From Cladocopium goreaui (taxonomy: Eukaryota > Sar > Dinophyceae > Suessiales > Symbiodiniaceae), in NCBI GenBank assembly GCA_947184155.2, contig CAMXCT020000502.1:805296-869295 (forward strand): a stretch of 64,000 nucleotides of DNA. The letters are read 5' to 3'. Shown in pieces: positions 55,401-63,554 of this stretch. The notes under the pieces are model-generated. The model was not told the DNA's origin, did no database searches, and saw only the letters and a list, made by a program, of their open reading frames with translations. Position 1 is the stretch's first letter. The number at the start of each line of letters is the position of its first letter. Both the position numbers and the translations under genes were made by a program.

Positions 55401-56465
55401 TTTTCCATTGAAAATGGTGATTTTCCATAGTTATGTTAGTTTACCAGAGGGTAAACTATCCTTCACCAGCCACCAGTGGCTTTTCCCAGCCTTTGGCAGC
55501 CTCTGGGGAGTCATTCTCGTCACCTCGCTAAAACCATGATCGAACGACCATTTTACTCTCCAACTAGCTTGCAAAATGCTGTGTTATCCCATCATTTTAG
55601 TTGGGTAATGTTGGGTAGTTGGCGAGTTGTATTGATATTGTAACACACTTGGGCTCAATAATCTCAATATACTTGGTATTTCAAAAGAAAAATATGTTAT
55701 TTCGATATGATTGAAATTGCATTCCATCATCCAATACTTGTTCATGTTTTTTGTTGGTATTTGCAGGGTCTAGGTATAGATATTCCATCCAAGATCCTCC
55801 TGCCTGAAATTGGAGACTCAAATCCTCTTCAAGCAAGGACTGTTTACCGCGGTTGCTTCATATGTGAAAATTCGAGTCATATCCCCAGTTGTATCATGTC
55901 ATATCCTCATTAATCATTAATCTCCCATGATGTCCCCAGTTAAATCACCATTTTCTATCATTTTGTATCTCAATTTGTGGGGCAATATAGTGGATGGTTG
56001 CGAAATCATGCACCAGTTGATAGGTTGTTATGGTTGTTTAGTTCATTGTTTTGGATGGGTTTCAACATGTTTCAACCATCCTTCTGGTGGTGCAGGATTT
56101 CTTCTTCCATCCGCACTATCCTCACATTTCATTGTCTATTACAGTAAGTCAGTCCCTGATTTCCAGTCATCTTCCCATCAAAAAATCTCCCATTCCATTC
56201 CTAGATTTCCCAGTGAAAAATCACCAGTTTCTACCCTCTGGTAAACTAACATAGCTATGGAAAATCACCATTTTTAATGGGAAAACTCACTATAAATGGC
56301 CATTTTCAATAGCTATGTTAAATTACCAGTTTCTATCATTTTCTGGGACAAATCTCCTCACAAAACTCGAAGCTCTGCGCTCCCCAACCATCCACGAGCC
56401 CCTCCACAGGAGTGGAGGGATCCTCTGCGATTGCAACGAAGTCGCAGAGCCAGGACAAGAGCAGC
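43456..56465 (-). CDS. Unrecognised spliced gene interrupted by a copia element in an intron
   Basis: Exons joined in phase (minus strand, 5' to 3'): 56362-56465, 55474-55523, 45395-45427, 45223-45254, 44541-44733, 43456-43554 (TAG). All five donors are GT (GTGAGG, GTGGCT, GTAAGA, GTTTCC, GTTAGC); acceptors are AG|G except the last (AG|C). Together they give ~170 aa: an acidic first part (DFVAIAEDPSTPVEG, CDENDSPEAAKGWEKPL), DGTYWVRYREK, AQTYHDLAAEM, then a strongly basic segment (KRRQQKRRRKEKRR), probably a nuclear localisation signal. The first exon begins mid-codon, so the 5' end is missing; 58889-59019 is a candidate upstream exon. The copia element occupies the intron between 55474 and 45427 in the same orientation. 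I recognise no domain. Confidence 0.55.
43870..44016. repeat. 10-bp tandem repeat (GATTAATAGT)n
   Basis: About 14.5 copies with a single-base variant (GAATAATAGT) in one unit. It lies in the last intron of the 43.5-56.5 kb gene. Confidence 0.97.
44162..44235. repeat. Family A MITE, internally deleted
   Basis: 74 bp; both termini perfect, one body arm missing. Confidence 0.85.
44426..44538. repeat. Family A MITE touching a splice donor
   Basis: 113 bp. Its right end (CAGAGGCTA) is only two bases from the proposed exon end at 44541, so the intron would begin GTTAGCCTCTGG, i.e. within a base or two of the MITE terminus. Confidence 0.8.
44971..45075. repeat. Family A MITE
   Basis: Complete copy flanked by TATATA on both sides. 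Confidence 0.9.
45545..45650. repeat. Family A MITE, divergent core
   Basis: Termini are perfect but the inner arms are CATAGACCCTG / CAGGGTCTATG, unlike other copies; this is a sub-family. Confidence 0.85.
46004..46018. repeat. Family B MITE, left 15 bp, cut by copia
   Basis: CTGGTTGGTGGTTTC directly before the LTR. The remainder of this copy is at 55063-55157. Confidence 0.9.
46014..46018. repeat. 5-bp target-site duplication of copia, left
   Basis: GTTTC, repeated at 55063-55067. Confidence 0.9.
46019..46329 (-). repeat. 3' LTR of the copia element
   Basis: 311 bp, TGTTCGCGACAGG...GCAATTCGCA on the + strand. Confidence 0.95.
46330..46340 (-). other. Polypurine-type tract next to the 3' LTR
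   Basis: On the minus strand CAGGGGGTG directly precedes TGCGAATT of the LTR; this is the plausible plus-strand primer site. Confidence 0.5.
46498..47576 (-). CDS. copia extra 3' ORF with 44-aa repeats and Cys/His C-terminus
   Basis: 346 codons from 47538 (ATG); the frame is also open upstream through SARTSGL. It begins with three 132-bp repeats (PGETVLGFGGGDQSRDEL core), then Ala/Lys/Pro-rich sequence. The C-terminus is Cys/His-rich: LGKKYHFRKDCYGLRNSQ, CEQC, THCEKMHG, PCNWCARPH. The GKKYH-x4-C-x-x-L...C-x2-C pattern recalls small metal-binding modules. This ORF is in the gag frame, one frame away from the pol ORF it overlaps by 32 nt. It is placed where retroviruses have an extra ORF, but I see no glycoprotein feature. 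Function unknown. Confidence 0.8.
47181..47576. repeat. Three tandem 132-bp repeats in copia 3' coding region
   Basis: Units start near 47181, 47313 and 47445, each with GAGTTCGTCCCGAGATTGGT. The third overlaps the end of the pol ORF in a different frame. Confidence 0.9.
47507..50905 (-). CDS. copia pol: integrase core (part), RT and RNase H
   Basis: The open frame begins at 51328, but copia homology starts at about 50905 (ARFVLVAAFTWP), where it continues the integrase begun in the upstream frame. Integrase Asp in LHSDLGGEF and Glu in TNGRAERAV are 36 residues apart, as expected. Between the first and second Asp sits an extra ~160-aa charged insert with a RGRPRKK AT-hook-like motif and two 17-aa repeats (EAAEPPG-EEPLK). 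RT has NVDIRTAFL and YVDD. RNase H has VYTDAAYG, AESELLE, YSDSASA and a DLGTKAL end. After RNase H a hydrophobic stretch (MMMVYTIVVVLVTLAI) may span a membrane. Confidence 0.92.
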   Translation of the reverse strand, partial: THQSSRPARFVLVAAFTWPTGLKGDDLEELPEEDGEDDFPGWEENEEKPKEEIGSQKPGAKKRGRPRKKDPEEEFEELLRREQEEQKQKRQKEKEAAEPPGTEEPLKEAAEPPGVEEPLKEAADPQKKDDDEKEGDYMTRVAPDVEYGPTEPGEDPFPQVPAPDVPEEQQAQIQVHRLAFPLPDKRGITILNALIDAYLTLRSEGMFVNQLHSDLGGEFTGTYIEKWCRERCILTTTTPGVSPQTNGRAERAVQAMKTETKKILRGAQVGIEWWPIAVRYLNEVWKRSRTEAIGAIPPFMSKVLIRRRYWRTKDMEPNNEEVHYLAPSWRNYGHWVLRSDNTQTLTRAVITNTVEPVTEDTWIALEDNLTPLDLRRRIRGKAMIRKVQEEKDEESRQDRLKREKVIQEEAEHAFYDDEEVVEAVLRGVKAMQEMDQEDEGEVLQTKIVGTAEVVKKKDLWHQAISNEINSLFSEKKALKLLTKEESDKYLKERGAIPLPSKTVFTVKPDPADRRGKRKCRIVACGNYETVGGDENCFAAGADAAALRLALALATVRKWCGINVDIRTAFLNAPWKHEKGGEDWFFEEEGEEAPLPMLLKPPPILVKLGYFPPYQLWEVLRALYGFRRSPKLWKDYSDEEMEKMRVGKMRLHQLESEPSTWAIRQEETGELQGLMLTYVDDILVLASEETAEAWISCIQSKWETSVPEKVGCQQTTRFLGMELSRDQNGVWCATQHSYTLDLLQKNMGMDREKWGLKKIPMSKEDGSLDSDGEDDAEKTVEKVREAQRIVGELTWLVTRCRPDIMYVMSRISRWTTRRPSKVIAAAPQIWKYLANSIQEGIRFGGNEDGCLDLLVYTDAAYGNEGHGCSVVMWLGAPILWRSSRQQLQTASTAESELLEILEGGVLAEAVRVVVEEILEKAVRCWQYSDSASAIAIVGGDSASWRTRHLRKRARYMRWRVLSGDVILRHTPGNGMIADLGTKALAALKLEELKKAMGMTDRKIKTEKEKEDLGVVRGPTEEKEENGVVREPAIETKEAKGGIKSPKDMVRMAMIMAMLSRAKAEDEDGDAGEESSIFFDMMMVYTIVVVLVTLAIQSGWQQRLLRAETAVGSDRSTECQDIGSDDRWSNLRPG
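50530..50625. repeat. 51-bp coding repeats in the integrase insert
   Basis: Two-and-a-bit copies of GCCTCCTT(C/T)AAGGGCTCCTCA..CCTGGGGGTTCTGC. Confidence 0.85.
50839..54747 (-). CDS. copia gag, protease, MTase-like domain and integrase N-terminus, 1,302 aa
   Basis: ATG at 54747, five bases inside the LTR boundary. The first ~340 aa are low-complexity (coiled coil 190-225, then Glu/Lys-rich). The Gag core is ~380-610. Two zinc fingers: C3H1 (Cys655, Cys664, Cys670, His674) and CCHC (Cys683-Cys696). Protease: LLDSGATH, Asp804. Residues ~976-1180 are an extra Rossmann-type domain (LYLYSGPNEGYT, VIAVDI, LVMSPNCRTRS, LVFEHPSTP). The integrase zinc site (His1237, His1242, Cys1249, Cys1252) and first catalytic Asp1277 (SVDIAGPL) follow. 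The frame is lost near 50890-50900 and the integrase continues in the 47507-50905 frame. This is a single-base-type shift in an otherwise intact element. Confidence 0.92.
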   Translation of the reverse strand: MSPTHGDSAEMMLRRRRSEPDDEESKKDQTASSTRASARNQGAEMALVAVDRERVGKPSPNGPVGEDMKTPLPIEDFAAEPVGSPKALGPRNLQPLFNEAQLKKAEELRLSAPLLQGPSPTAVSQSTGGWDGGLAAGKVGMGKEADMSEGPSRKGPEVLMMSPMGYPLAPQHGYGYVPHHTQQGMFDEMMWQFRQEMGQMSKSLTQLQEENLRLRIQLMEERETRYTTPPDVTPAEGLRDSARRQKVSGKKPKSKGVEAKQEDFEASKPKEAAGRGEQEAETPKAEEEEVIGRKLEEVSKEDGPAGQQESSEESQSIQEEESEDSVNVKDHKGRSKKEDATVDMMLKLMQGMQSLQQQLLDRETIRGRRLTEDEEEEHVRSSVELHKLPEWTAENAPVDLQDWLLLIHAQMSDLTTSSSEWWDLVVETAKDWYHKHQAMKPIDKLKHEVRAPPQLQQKKWRRLEKRGSSLLLQALPSSQRDDIVAGKDLSVLAILAKLLNNYQPGGSHEKAAVLAALELPAEAVGIGEGILGLRRWLRWKKRAEDMGLQLPDPSVLLRGLDRLVSKILAGNPTLQFRINLTRTTLMVDSVPTMSSIDQLAECLLAEMDQVSYAKKKEKAAIAGVPKARKMEEAGKRSEVPQAKKGDEGKKEMPKCKYFLTENGCRRGKACRWDHNQKDDQRRCWNCGSTKHFSNKCPVSEGQGEVKVTKAEKDGEARKKKNDEEDNQSDRAVAGADDMKSLLEEAGKMLKVIPGASQESSSVEETGDAKIRRLQRQLDELRASSVRVLRLARVQAAVEDLGLLDSGATHPLRPPKKDEDLSKCQKVRINLAGGKQTMMMLSEGGAIIGSEDVEPIVPLGALVENLGCSLQWTEGHMVLYHPFKGQISTQLKEGCPMINKSDALELIEELEKKAPELRSVEGSAAEAYMHWMKRLVEEHPALQGVPKRITERLVISPKEGHITGNRSRRKLWKKEGGVTLYLYSGPNEGYTMAKAIQLLGGEKRKVIAVDIKNGAKWDMMEDDLYAELMDMVIKGQVESLVMSPNCRTRSKLRHCEVEGVDLPGPVREWNGGEWGKKGIGEREEKKCHEDDVMLFRGLMLYMVAQEIRKASRHTKDIDLVFEHPSTPANMPQVVSFWSTPQWQALKQAYGLWEIHLDQGKLGGGGVKPTTLGGNLRMQVPSVVVPAPQPRCTHGKTKEQIVQESQNLSRWVPLLTDMVACALLESQGITPKLRSWRTHVQRCHQPFRKDCKVCQEAAARARPHRRQKLPPRAGVLSVDIAGPLTKAPDLLVLSWSRRSPGLQA
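51208..51822 (-). other. Methyltransferase-like domain in the copia polyprotein
   Basis: Residues 976-1180. The order (glycine-bearing SGPNEG after a strand, acidic end of the second strand VDI, a (S/P)P-x-C-x-x-x-S loop, EHP) parallels motifs I, II, IV and VI of C5-MTases, but PPCQ is SPNC and ENV is EHP. It is more likely a degenerate or repurposed MTase fold than an active enzyme. Confidence 0.45.
54732..54751 (-). other. Primer-binding site: half-tRNA-Met type
   Basis: The + strand GCGTTGGGCTCATAACC next to the LTR reads like the 5' side and loop of a tRNA-Met anticodon stem-loop (CAT anticodon at 54745-54747), so the primer would end at about tRNA position 39-40. Drosophila copia also uses an internally cut tRNA-iMet. 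The gag ATG lies within this site. Confidence 0.65.
54752..55062 (-). repeat. 5' LTR of the copia element
   Basis: 311 bp; I find one difference from the 3' LTR. Confidence 0.95.
55063..55157. repeat. Family B MITE, right part, cut by copia
   Basis: Starts with the duplicated GTTTC and ends CCAAACCACCAACCAG. Confidence 0.9.
55351..55453. repeat. Family A MITE
   Basis: Complete; ends 21 bp from exon 55474-55523 of the third gene. Confidence 0.9.
56232..56330. repeat. Family A MITE
   Basis: The right terminus is lost after TTACCAG. Ends about 30 bp from exon 56362-56465. Confidence 0.85.
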
Positions 56466-56714
56466 CTGGGAGATCTGGGAGGTGCCAACCCCCAATCCTA
56501 AAATACGAAAATCATGGGCTAATATATGCAAATACCAAGATCTAGGTACAGTTACTTATTACATATAACATTGATTCTTGGGAAATTCATCGGGATAAAA
56601 CCAATATGGATTGTTGAATGGATCTTAATGTAGTTCTTGGTTACCCTTGGGTAAACTCACATAGATGTGGAAAAAAATGTGGAAGTTTCCCGACGTTTGG
56701 GACTCTACAATATA

Positions 56715-56867
56715 TCAATGGGAATTTCAGGATCCTAAAATGGAGGTACGTTAGTACCATATGTTTGGCCATATATTGTGGGGATATTCCCTGAAATTTA
56801 GGCCTGAAAAATAGGCCTTATATATGGTAGGTACCTCCAATGAATCGGATCCTGAAATGGCCATTGA
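56715..56867. repeat. Family C MITE
   Basis: Complete; closest to the copy at 12435. Confidence 0.85.
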
Positions 56868-57187
56868 ATATGTTTAATGTGGTACACCCAATGCCATTAC
56901 CACTACCATGTGGGGATCGTTTCTACCCGCCAGGCCATTTTCAAGTGATGATGTTATGGATGGTTTATTATTGGGTTTACCACATTATGGTAGATATGTA
57001 TCTATACGAATCTATACTTAACAGGGACGGTAAATCCCACTTATATTATTTTTTGGGGAAATACATATGGAATTTGACAGGGACCCCCTGGTTGATGCTA
57101 CTGTTATTCCCATAAACTTCCCATACGGAATAGGGGTGTCTTGTGAGAGGAGTATGGGAGGACCATCAAACATCTGTAAGATAGGTT

Positions 57188-57304
57188 CTGGTTGGTGGTA
57201 TACCTACCCCTCTGAAAAATGATGGAGTTCGTCACTTGGGATTATGACATTCCCAACTGAATGGAAAGTCATACAATTCCATGGTTCCAGTCACCACCAA
57301 CCAG
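57188..57304. repeat. Family B MITE
   Basis: Complete, followed by AACCATTATTAACC repeats and the AGAGTCTTATAGGGATTAG block shared with 40923 and 43334. Confidence 0.85.
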
Positions 57305-57701
57305 ATATTTACCATTATTAACCATTATAAACCATTATATAACCATCATTAAACATCATTAACCATCATTAAACCACCAACCAGGGTTTACCAGTAGAGT
57401 CTTATAGGGATTAGGGATCATTAATCCATCAATATAGAGTATTATAATCCATGAAAATCCATTAATATAAACCAATCTATCAATATACTACTGATTAATA
57501 ATCCGACTTAATGATTAATATAGAGTATGATAATCCATTAATCCATTAATCCATTAACCATTTTATAACCATCATTAATATTCATTAATCAGTATATAAC
57601 CATTAATATGGGGTTGGTTTGTCAGAGCCCCTGGCTGACCTACCATCCACCCCACCAGGCTCCACCAGGCTCCACCAGAAACTGCCTCTTTCTTGCCACA
57701 G

Positions 57702-57776
57702 GCCAAGGTCGGGAGACCTCAAAGACCTAAAGGTCGGACCGGACCAGGTGACCAGAAGGAGCTGCACAACTCCAAT
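57702..57776. other. Exon-like island, strand unresolved
   Basis: On +, AKVGRPQRPKGRTGPGDQKE between an AG|G acceptor and a GT donor (25 codons). On -, a longer open frame (LLLVTWSGPTFRSLRS...) crosses the same bases. GC-rich in an AT-rich setting. Confidence 0.3.
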
Positions 57777-57777
57777 G

Positions 57778-57832
57778 TTATATAATATATATATATAATA
57801 TATATAATATATATAATATATATATATATATG
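57778..57832. repeat. (TA)n microsatellite
   Basis: TATATAATATATATAATATA-type run. Confidence 0.9.
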
Positions 57833-57910
57833 AAACTATACCAGTAAATTTACTTAGATATTACATATATATACATATATATATAGTAATTTGATGTAGT
57901 ACCATACATA

Positions 57911-58035
57911 TACCATCTGGTTATTTAACATAGCCATGGAAAATTGCCCATTTATAGGTGATTTTCCGATTTTCACAGCTAGAAACCTCCATTTATGATG
58001 GATTTTCCATGGCTATGTTAAATAACCAGAGGGTA
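57911..58035. repeat. Family A MITE, with inserted segment
   Basis: The core carries TTTTCACAGCTAGAAACCTCC, also found (TTTCCAGCTAGAAACCTCC) at 43740, suggesting a hybrid of two families. Confidence 0.8.
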
Positions 58036-58728
58036 TATAATATATATATATGAAACTATACCCGTAAATTTACTTAGATATTACATATTTAGTAATTTAA
58101 GATGTAGTACCATGGTACTATACCTATGATATAACTACATAATTATGATATACAAGTAAGTATAACTGTTATATACAATATGATAATGCTATGTAATGTT
58201 AGTATAAGAATGTATGTTATGTATATGTAAGATATGTATATAATATAATGTTTTAGTTGTTGTGTACTTATATCATAGTATATCATAGTTATATGTAAAA
58301 GTAACTATAACATATTCTAGATATCAGTCCTAGTACCATATTTAAGCATAGCTAAATCATGTTAAATCATGGTTATAGGGGCTCCATATCCGAACTTATC
58401 GAGCTTAGAATCCCAGTTTATACCGATAAAAGTCACCCAACTGCACCCTAACGTATAGGGATTTCATGGGATTTCACAAAAACAATTCAAACAATCAAAG
58501 TGGTGACTTGACAAGCAAACATGGAGATGTACCATGATGTATATGCCAGACTTTGCTTGACGATTCTATTTGGTTCTTTTGATGTATGCTGCGGAGTCCA
58601 ACCTTTTCTTATACACCTTAGAAAATTCAGCTGAACATTTGAGATTCATGTTTCCAAAAGTGAGTTAACTCTCCAGGGTAGCCTGATCCAGTGCAATGGA
58701 ATGGAATTTTTTATGCAACGGAATGAAA

Positions 58729-58832
58729 TACCCTCTGGTAAACTAACATAGCTATGGAAAATCACCATTTTTAATGGGAAAACTCACTATAAATGGCCAT
58801 TTTCAATAGCTATGTTAAATTACCAGAGGGTA
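58729..58832. repeat. Family A MITE
   Basis: Complete 104 bp with perfect ends. Confidence 0.92.
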
Positions 58833-58888
58833 ACATGCGATGTCCCATGATATTCTGTTCTGTCCTTCTGTTTTTTGCACATGCAGTT

Positions 58889-59019
58889 CCAATTTTGCAA
58901 CATTGTTGAGGCGCCTGCAGAATTTCTGTACTTGCCACTTCCGGTTGCTGTGCTACCCTGCAGCTTTGGCTCTCTCTGAAAAAAACTCCAGCAACCTGGG
59001 CAAGCAGCTCATGAAAGGC
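58889..59019 (-). CDS. Candidate exon, possibly upstream exon of the third gene
   Basis: After an AG|G acceptor the minus strand reads AFHELLAQVAGVFFRESQSC, open to about 58889 (~44 codons). The plus strand is also open over part of it (FQFCNIVEAPAEFLYLPLPV after an AG acceptor at 58886). I prefer minus because the neighbouring gene is on that strand. The phase link to 56465 is not proven. Confidence 0.35.
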
Positions 59020-59559
59020 CTGGAAATACACTGCTGAAAATCAGCGGCTTGGTAGCTGAACTACCTGTGTTTTTAACTTAATTATTGTCCATCATGGCAA
59101 CCAATTTGATGTCCTTTTGGTAAAAATATTTCGGGGCCGGTGTGGAAAAAATCCCATCTATCATCATAGATTAACCTGTTGTTTTTCAGGGGTTTCTTCC
59201 TTCAAACCCCTCTTTTTTCATCAACCAATGGGAATTTAAGGGACTTCGATGGCAACAACATCAGGTCACCAAGCCCAGCACCGAGACATGGCTTCTGCTG
59301 GTGGTCGTGGAATGCAGAGCCTGCCATGGAAATTGTATGTTCTGGTCGGGGATACAGGTGGTTGGGATCTCTGTGTATGTATACAAATTATATATATATT
59401 ATATATACTAATTGTATACTAGGATTCTTGGAAAACCAAATAGCTTCTGACGGTACTTCAACACAGTCATGTGAGAACCATGTATTCAACCGCAACACCT
59501 ACAGTGCCAAAAAGTCACCTGTCATATCGGGTGTCAGCTTCAAAAACTGTTCCACATGT

Positions 59560-59780
59560 CCCAAAACATTTTTGGTGCAAGTCATCTCCTCCTATCTCTG
59601 TTGTTCTTTGTGTTCTTCTTGTTCTTCTTGTTGTTCTGGCTAGAATCGTTATTGTTGTGATTCTTCTTCTTCCTCTTCTTTGTTTTCGTTATTCTGCTTG
59701 TGGTCGCCCTTGCCATTGCCGCTGCTGTTGCTGCTGCCGCGTCTCCAGCTGCTGTTTTTCTCACCTCAATCGAAGCGCGA
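59560..59780. other. TTCTTC/GTTGTT-rich then GC-rich stretch
   Basis: CTTCTTGTT repeats grade into GCCGCTGCTGTTGCTGCTGCC. All frames give low-complexity peptides. An Ala-rich + frame (ALAIAAAVAAAASPAAVFLT) could be an exon, but nothing confirms it. Confidence 0.3.
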
Positions 59781-60239
59781 AGACTCTTTGGCGTGTCTCG
59801 CCCCCCAAAACTTAGGATGGATATAGTATGGATATAGTATGGATATGTGTGGACGCGGGCACCATGCTTCAAGAATATTCTACGAATTTCTACCAGAAGC
59901 TCGCAGCTTTCCAGCCCTGGCAAGTTTAAACTGCCCCTGCCCATCGCTGGCCCCCAAAGGGGAGGCAGTTAACGGTGCCAGCCCCACAAGGCCGACAGCA
60001 CCTGCACCTGCACAGCTAAGGCAACTCGGGGAGGATTGAACAGTGACTGCGGACCAAATCGACCAATGGCTACCCGGTGGCTTGGGTTAGTGCTTTGGAA
60101 TTGTGGTTAGCTCATAGTGATGACCTCAATCCGGAAAATCAACCATGTAAGTTGGCCCCATCCCACTATTGGAATCCTTACCATGGGTTTATGAATCCAA
60201 ATTAATGGATTAAGAACCATCAATCTCGGCAATTGACCT

Positions 60240-62700
60240 AAGTTTTCACCATGGGACATACTCTCTGGTGATCTAAAATAGAAAATGGAAATCTAATTGG
60301 TACATCAATGTAAGTCATCTACAACGGGTCATTGTCCATAGCTATGTAAAATTTACCAGAAAATATCCAAAATCGCCAAGAACTAGATAAAGATGTAAAG
60401 TCACCAGCTATAGCTCGATGTTTCTTATCACTAAAAGCTCCATTTTCTTAGAGGATTCTCAGTCAGGCATCCAATTCCATCCCAGAAATCTGGAGTGGTT
60501 TTTCCATGAACCAACCTCCATCTTGTTCGATGATTGTCCATTGCTATGTTTGAGGCTACAGAGTTCCCAGTTGGATACCATTACTACCCTCTGGTAGCCA
60601 AACATGGCTGGAAAAGCCGTATTTAGTTCAGTGATTTCCCAGCTTGCTACCTTTGATAACACCAGACGATTTCCCATTAAATATCCCAGCAAGTATCCCA
60701 TTTGATCCATTCTTATCACTGATTAACCATTTCACCATTTTATCAACAGATCATGTTGTCATTCACTCTTTTCTATAAATCATAGATAAACCAGAGCTAT
60801 TGGAACCATAGCTATCAACCGTAGATAATCCCTTCACCCTAATATTAAGCACCCCCTAAACAAAACCATGTTTTTTTGTTGGGAATGTCCACATTCCATT
60901 GGGACCATGCAATTGGGGTGTTTAAGGCGCAAGCCTGCACCGGCTCTGCAGGCGCTACTGGCAAAGCCACCAGCAAGAAACGCACCAAAGCCTGCGTCAA
61001 AACGCAGACATCACGTCGATTTGCTGGGATTTGCCCACATCTTGATGGTTACTCATGGTGAATAATGGTTAAGTTATATAAATATTGATAACAATATTAA
61101 CAATGGATATAATTAATTATAATGATTGCTTGATGATCCACGGATAAAATAGTCATGAATGATTACTGTAATCATTGATAACAATGGAGAACAATGGATA
61201 CTTATTGGGATAATTAAAGGAATACCCTCCGGGGTCATCAAACGTGGCTGGCTGGGAAATCTAAAAAAATAAGTTTGTAGCTGGGAAAATCATCTATAAA
61301 TAAAAGATTATCCATTGCCATGTTTGATTACCGAAGGATAAACCCACATCTTGGAGATTTTTAATGGGGGTATCAACCCAGATTTTCATACGGAATTCAT
61401 CAACAAATAATAGATTTCACCCATCAAAAAGTGGAGATCTTACTACCCAATACTGATACATTCTGAGAATCCTCCAAATTCTAGATGAGTGTCCTGTTGA
61501 GGATTTTTCATGGCCATGTGATAGGTCTTCCCCCGTTATGCTGCTTCTAACTTCATACCCTCCGGCAATCAAACATAGCAATTGGAAATCCACTATAAAT
61601 GATGGTTTTAGCCCGAAATTCATCCATAAATGAAGGATTTTCCATTGCCACGTTTGATACAGTACCAGAGGGTAATCATATCCTTGCGTCCTCGTGAACA
61701 TCAGCTAGATGAGTAAAGTATTTTCGGATGGCCACCTAGCCGATGGCCATCTTTCGCATTGATTATTTGGTTCCATGAGTGCTGGGAGTTTCCTTCAAAA
61801 TTATTGGTGGCTCCTGGTTTCAACCCCTCAAAGAATCGGTAGCTACCAATCATGATCCTCAGCAAGGATGGAAAAACCTTGAAAGCAGCAACCAGCTTAT
61901 TGTTTACATCCTCACGATACACCGGTTTTTGTTTGATATCCGAAATAGCAAACATGCTGCAACAAACCTCCAGTTTCCCATTTTTTGACATGTGAATTTC
62001 GTCAACATCGTGAGACTCCCCACACCCTGGCAGGTTTGCTGGCCTGTACTAGAATCTGCGATGATGCTGACTGCTGCTTGCGTCCTTCGCGGCAGACTTC
62101 CAGTACCCTGAAGGAAATTTCAGATAGACAGGTAATAGTGGGATCGTCCAACGGTAAAGCAACTGATTAGGCAAGCCTATGGTAAATCAACTAATTCTCA
62201 GAGCATCCCAGTAAAAAAAAAAACTTTTCCTCTGATCTCCCCATCATCTTCAACCCCAAAATATTGCCAGCCAGCGTCTGCGGGAGATTGAAACGGGATA
62301 ACCTTAACCTAGGAAACCATGGTTGCTACATGTCACTAGGAAACCCCCATTTCAGATGATCCTCCACCGTGCTTGCGAAAATCAGATAGAAGTGGAACAC
62401 AGGTGAGAATTCTCATGAAGAATCTTTCAAGCAACTTAACTGACCATACTCGAAGTGGGCAAAGCCAAGCTTTGAAACATGCCAAAAATAAACCAAGTCA
62501 TCATCAAAAAGAAATGCAAAAACGCTGAATGTTCCACTTTCAGATGCTAAGCAACCACAACGCACAGCTCGAAACCGCTATGCAGAAATTCGGGCAACTG
62601 CTCAACATTTGGGTCAAATGTTGAAACCGAAACAAACAAGTGCCAACCGTTCAAATTCGACAAGTTTCATTCTGTTGATCTCGGTAATGTGAAGACCACA
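60240..62700. other. Diverged hairpins and one exon-like island
   Basis: Degraded relatives of family A (CCCTCTGGTAGCCAAACATGG at 60589, CCCTCCGG at 61225 and 61556-61674) are mixed with AT-rich DNA. A GC-rich island at 60915-61030 is open on both strands (+: KAQACTGSAGATGKATSKK; -: FGAFLAGGFASSACRAGAG), so the coding strand cannot be chosen. Confidence 0.4.
61556..61674. repeat. Family A MITE, variant
   Basis: CCCTCCGGCAATCAAACATAGC left end; intact CCAGAGGGTA right end. Confidence 0.7.
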
Positions 62701-62709
62701 ATAATGTGA

Positions 62710-62809
62710 TAATAATTTAACACAGCTGTGCAAAAATTGCTAATTTTTAAGATGGTTTTCGCATTAAAAATCGCGATTTTCCGTTGTTGTGTTCTATTAC
62801 CAGAGGGTA
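62710..62809. repeat. Family A MITE, 5'-degraded
   Basis: The right end is intact (TTACCAGAGGGTA); the left terminus is unrecognisable. Confidence 0.65.
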
Positions 62810-62826
62810 AATCAACTGACCAACAG

Positions 62827-62960
62827 CAAGTGAAGCGTCATCCTGTTCGCCACGCAATGCTTCTTTGCCATGCCCTCAAGAAGGCTTCCATTCCACCCGC
62901 CCTCAGTGGCGTGATCACATCTGAACGATGGCTGGACTGTGACATGTTTGTCCAATTGTG
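62827..62960 (+). CDS. Candidate exon, unrecognised
   Basis: Between an AG acceptor and a GTGAGG donor the plus strand reads QVKRHPVRHAMLLCHALKKA... through SERWLDCDMFVQLW (44 codons) with codon use like the exons elsewhere. The minus strand is also open over most of it. No domain recognised. Confidence 0.35.
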
Positions 62961-63177
62961 GTGAGGTGATGATGACGTGTCATGTTACTAGCCCCCAAAT
63001 AGATAGATGTTCTGCTATTTAAAATGATAACCAGCCAATTAAGCAGGGGGTTGGCATTATTTGACGATGAACCTTTGCAGCACCTGGAAGTTCGGTTCTA
63101 CACACGATGACTCGCAGGATGCCTTCTGTACTACCATAATTATCATTCTCGCTATTGAACGCTATCATTGTTAATAT

Positions 63178-63285
63178 TACCCTCTTAACATACCTATGTA
63201 AAGTTACCCTTTTGAAGATGATTTGTGGTGATTTGTCCATTTGACATGGTGATTCGTCATAGCTACGTTAAATTACCAAAGGGTA
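63178..63285. repeat. Family A MITE, diverged
   Basis: Ends TACCCTCTTAACATACC and TTACCAAAGGGTA. Confidence 0.7.
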
Positions 63286-63554
63286 TCATATACCAATGCT
63301 ATCATTCATATATATATATACACCTACTATTGTTATATATTATATTGTGCATCACTTACTACATTGTTAATCATCGTAATATAATAAAATAATATTACTA
63401 GTGTTATCATTATTCATTATGCTTATCATTTACCGGGTGGGCAGGTTATGTACCCTTCAAGCAGGGGTACCACTTGCTGAAGAGTAGTGACCAAAGCCTG
63501 CCACGGCAGGCTTAATGGACTCAATGGACGCTGTAAAAAGCATGGAAAATCAAC

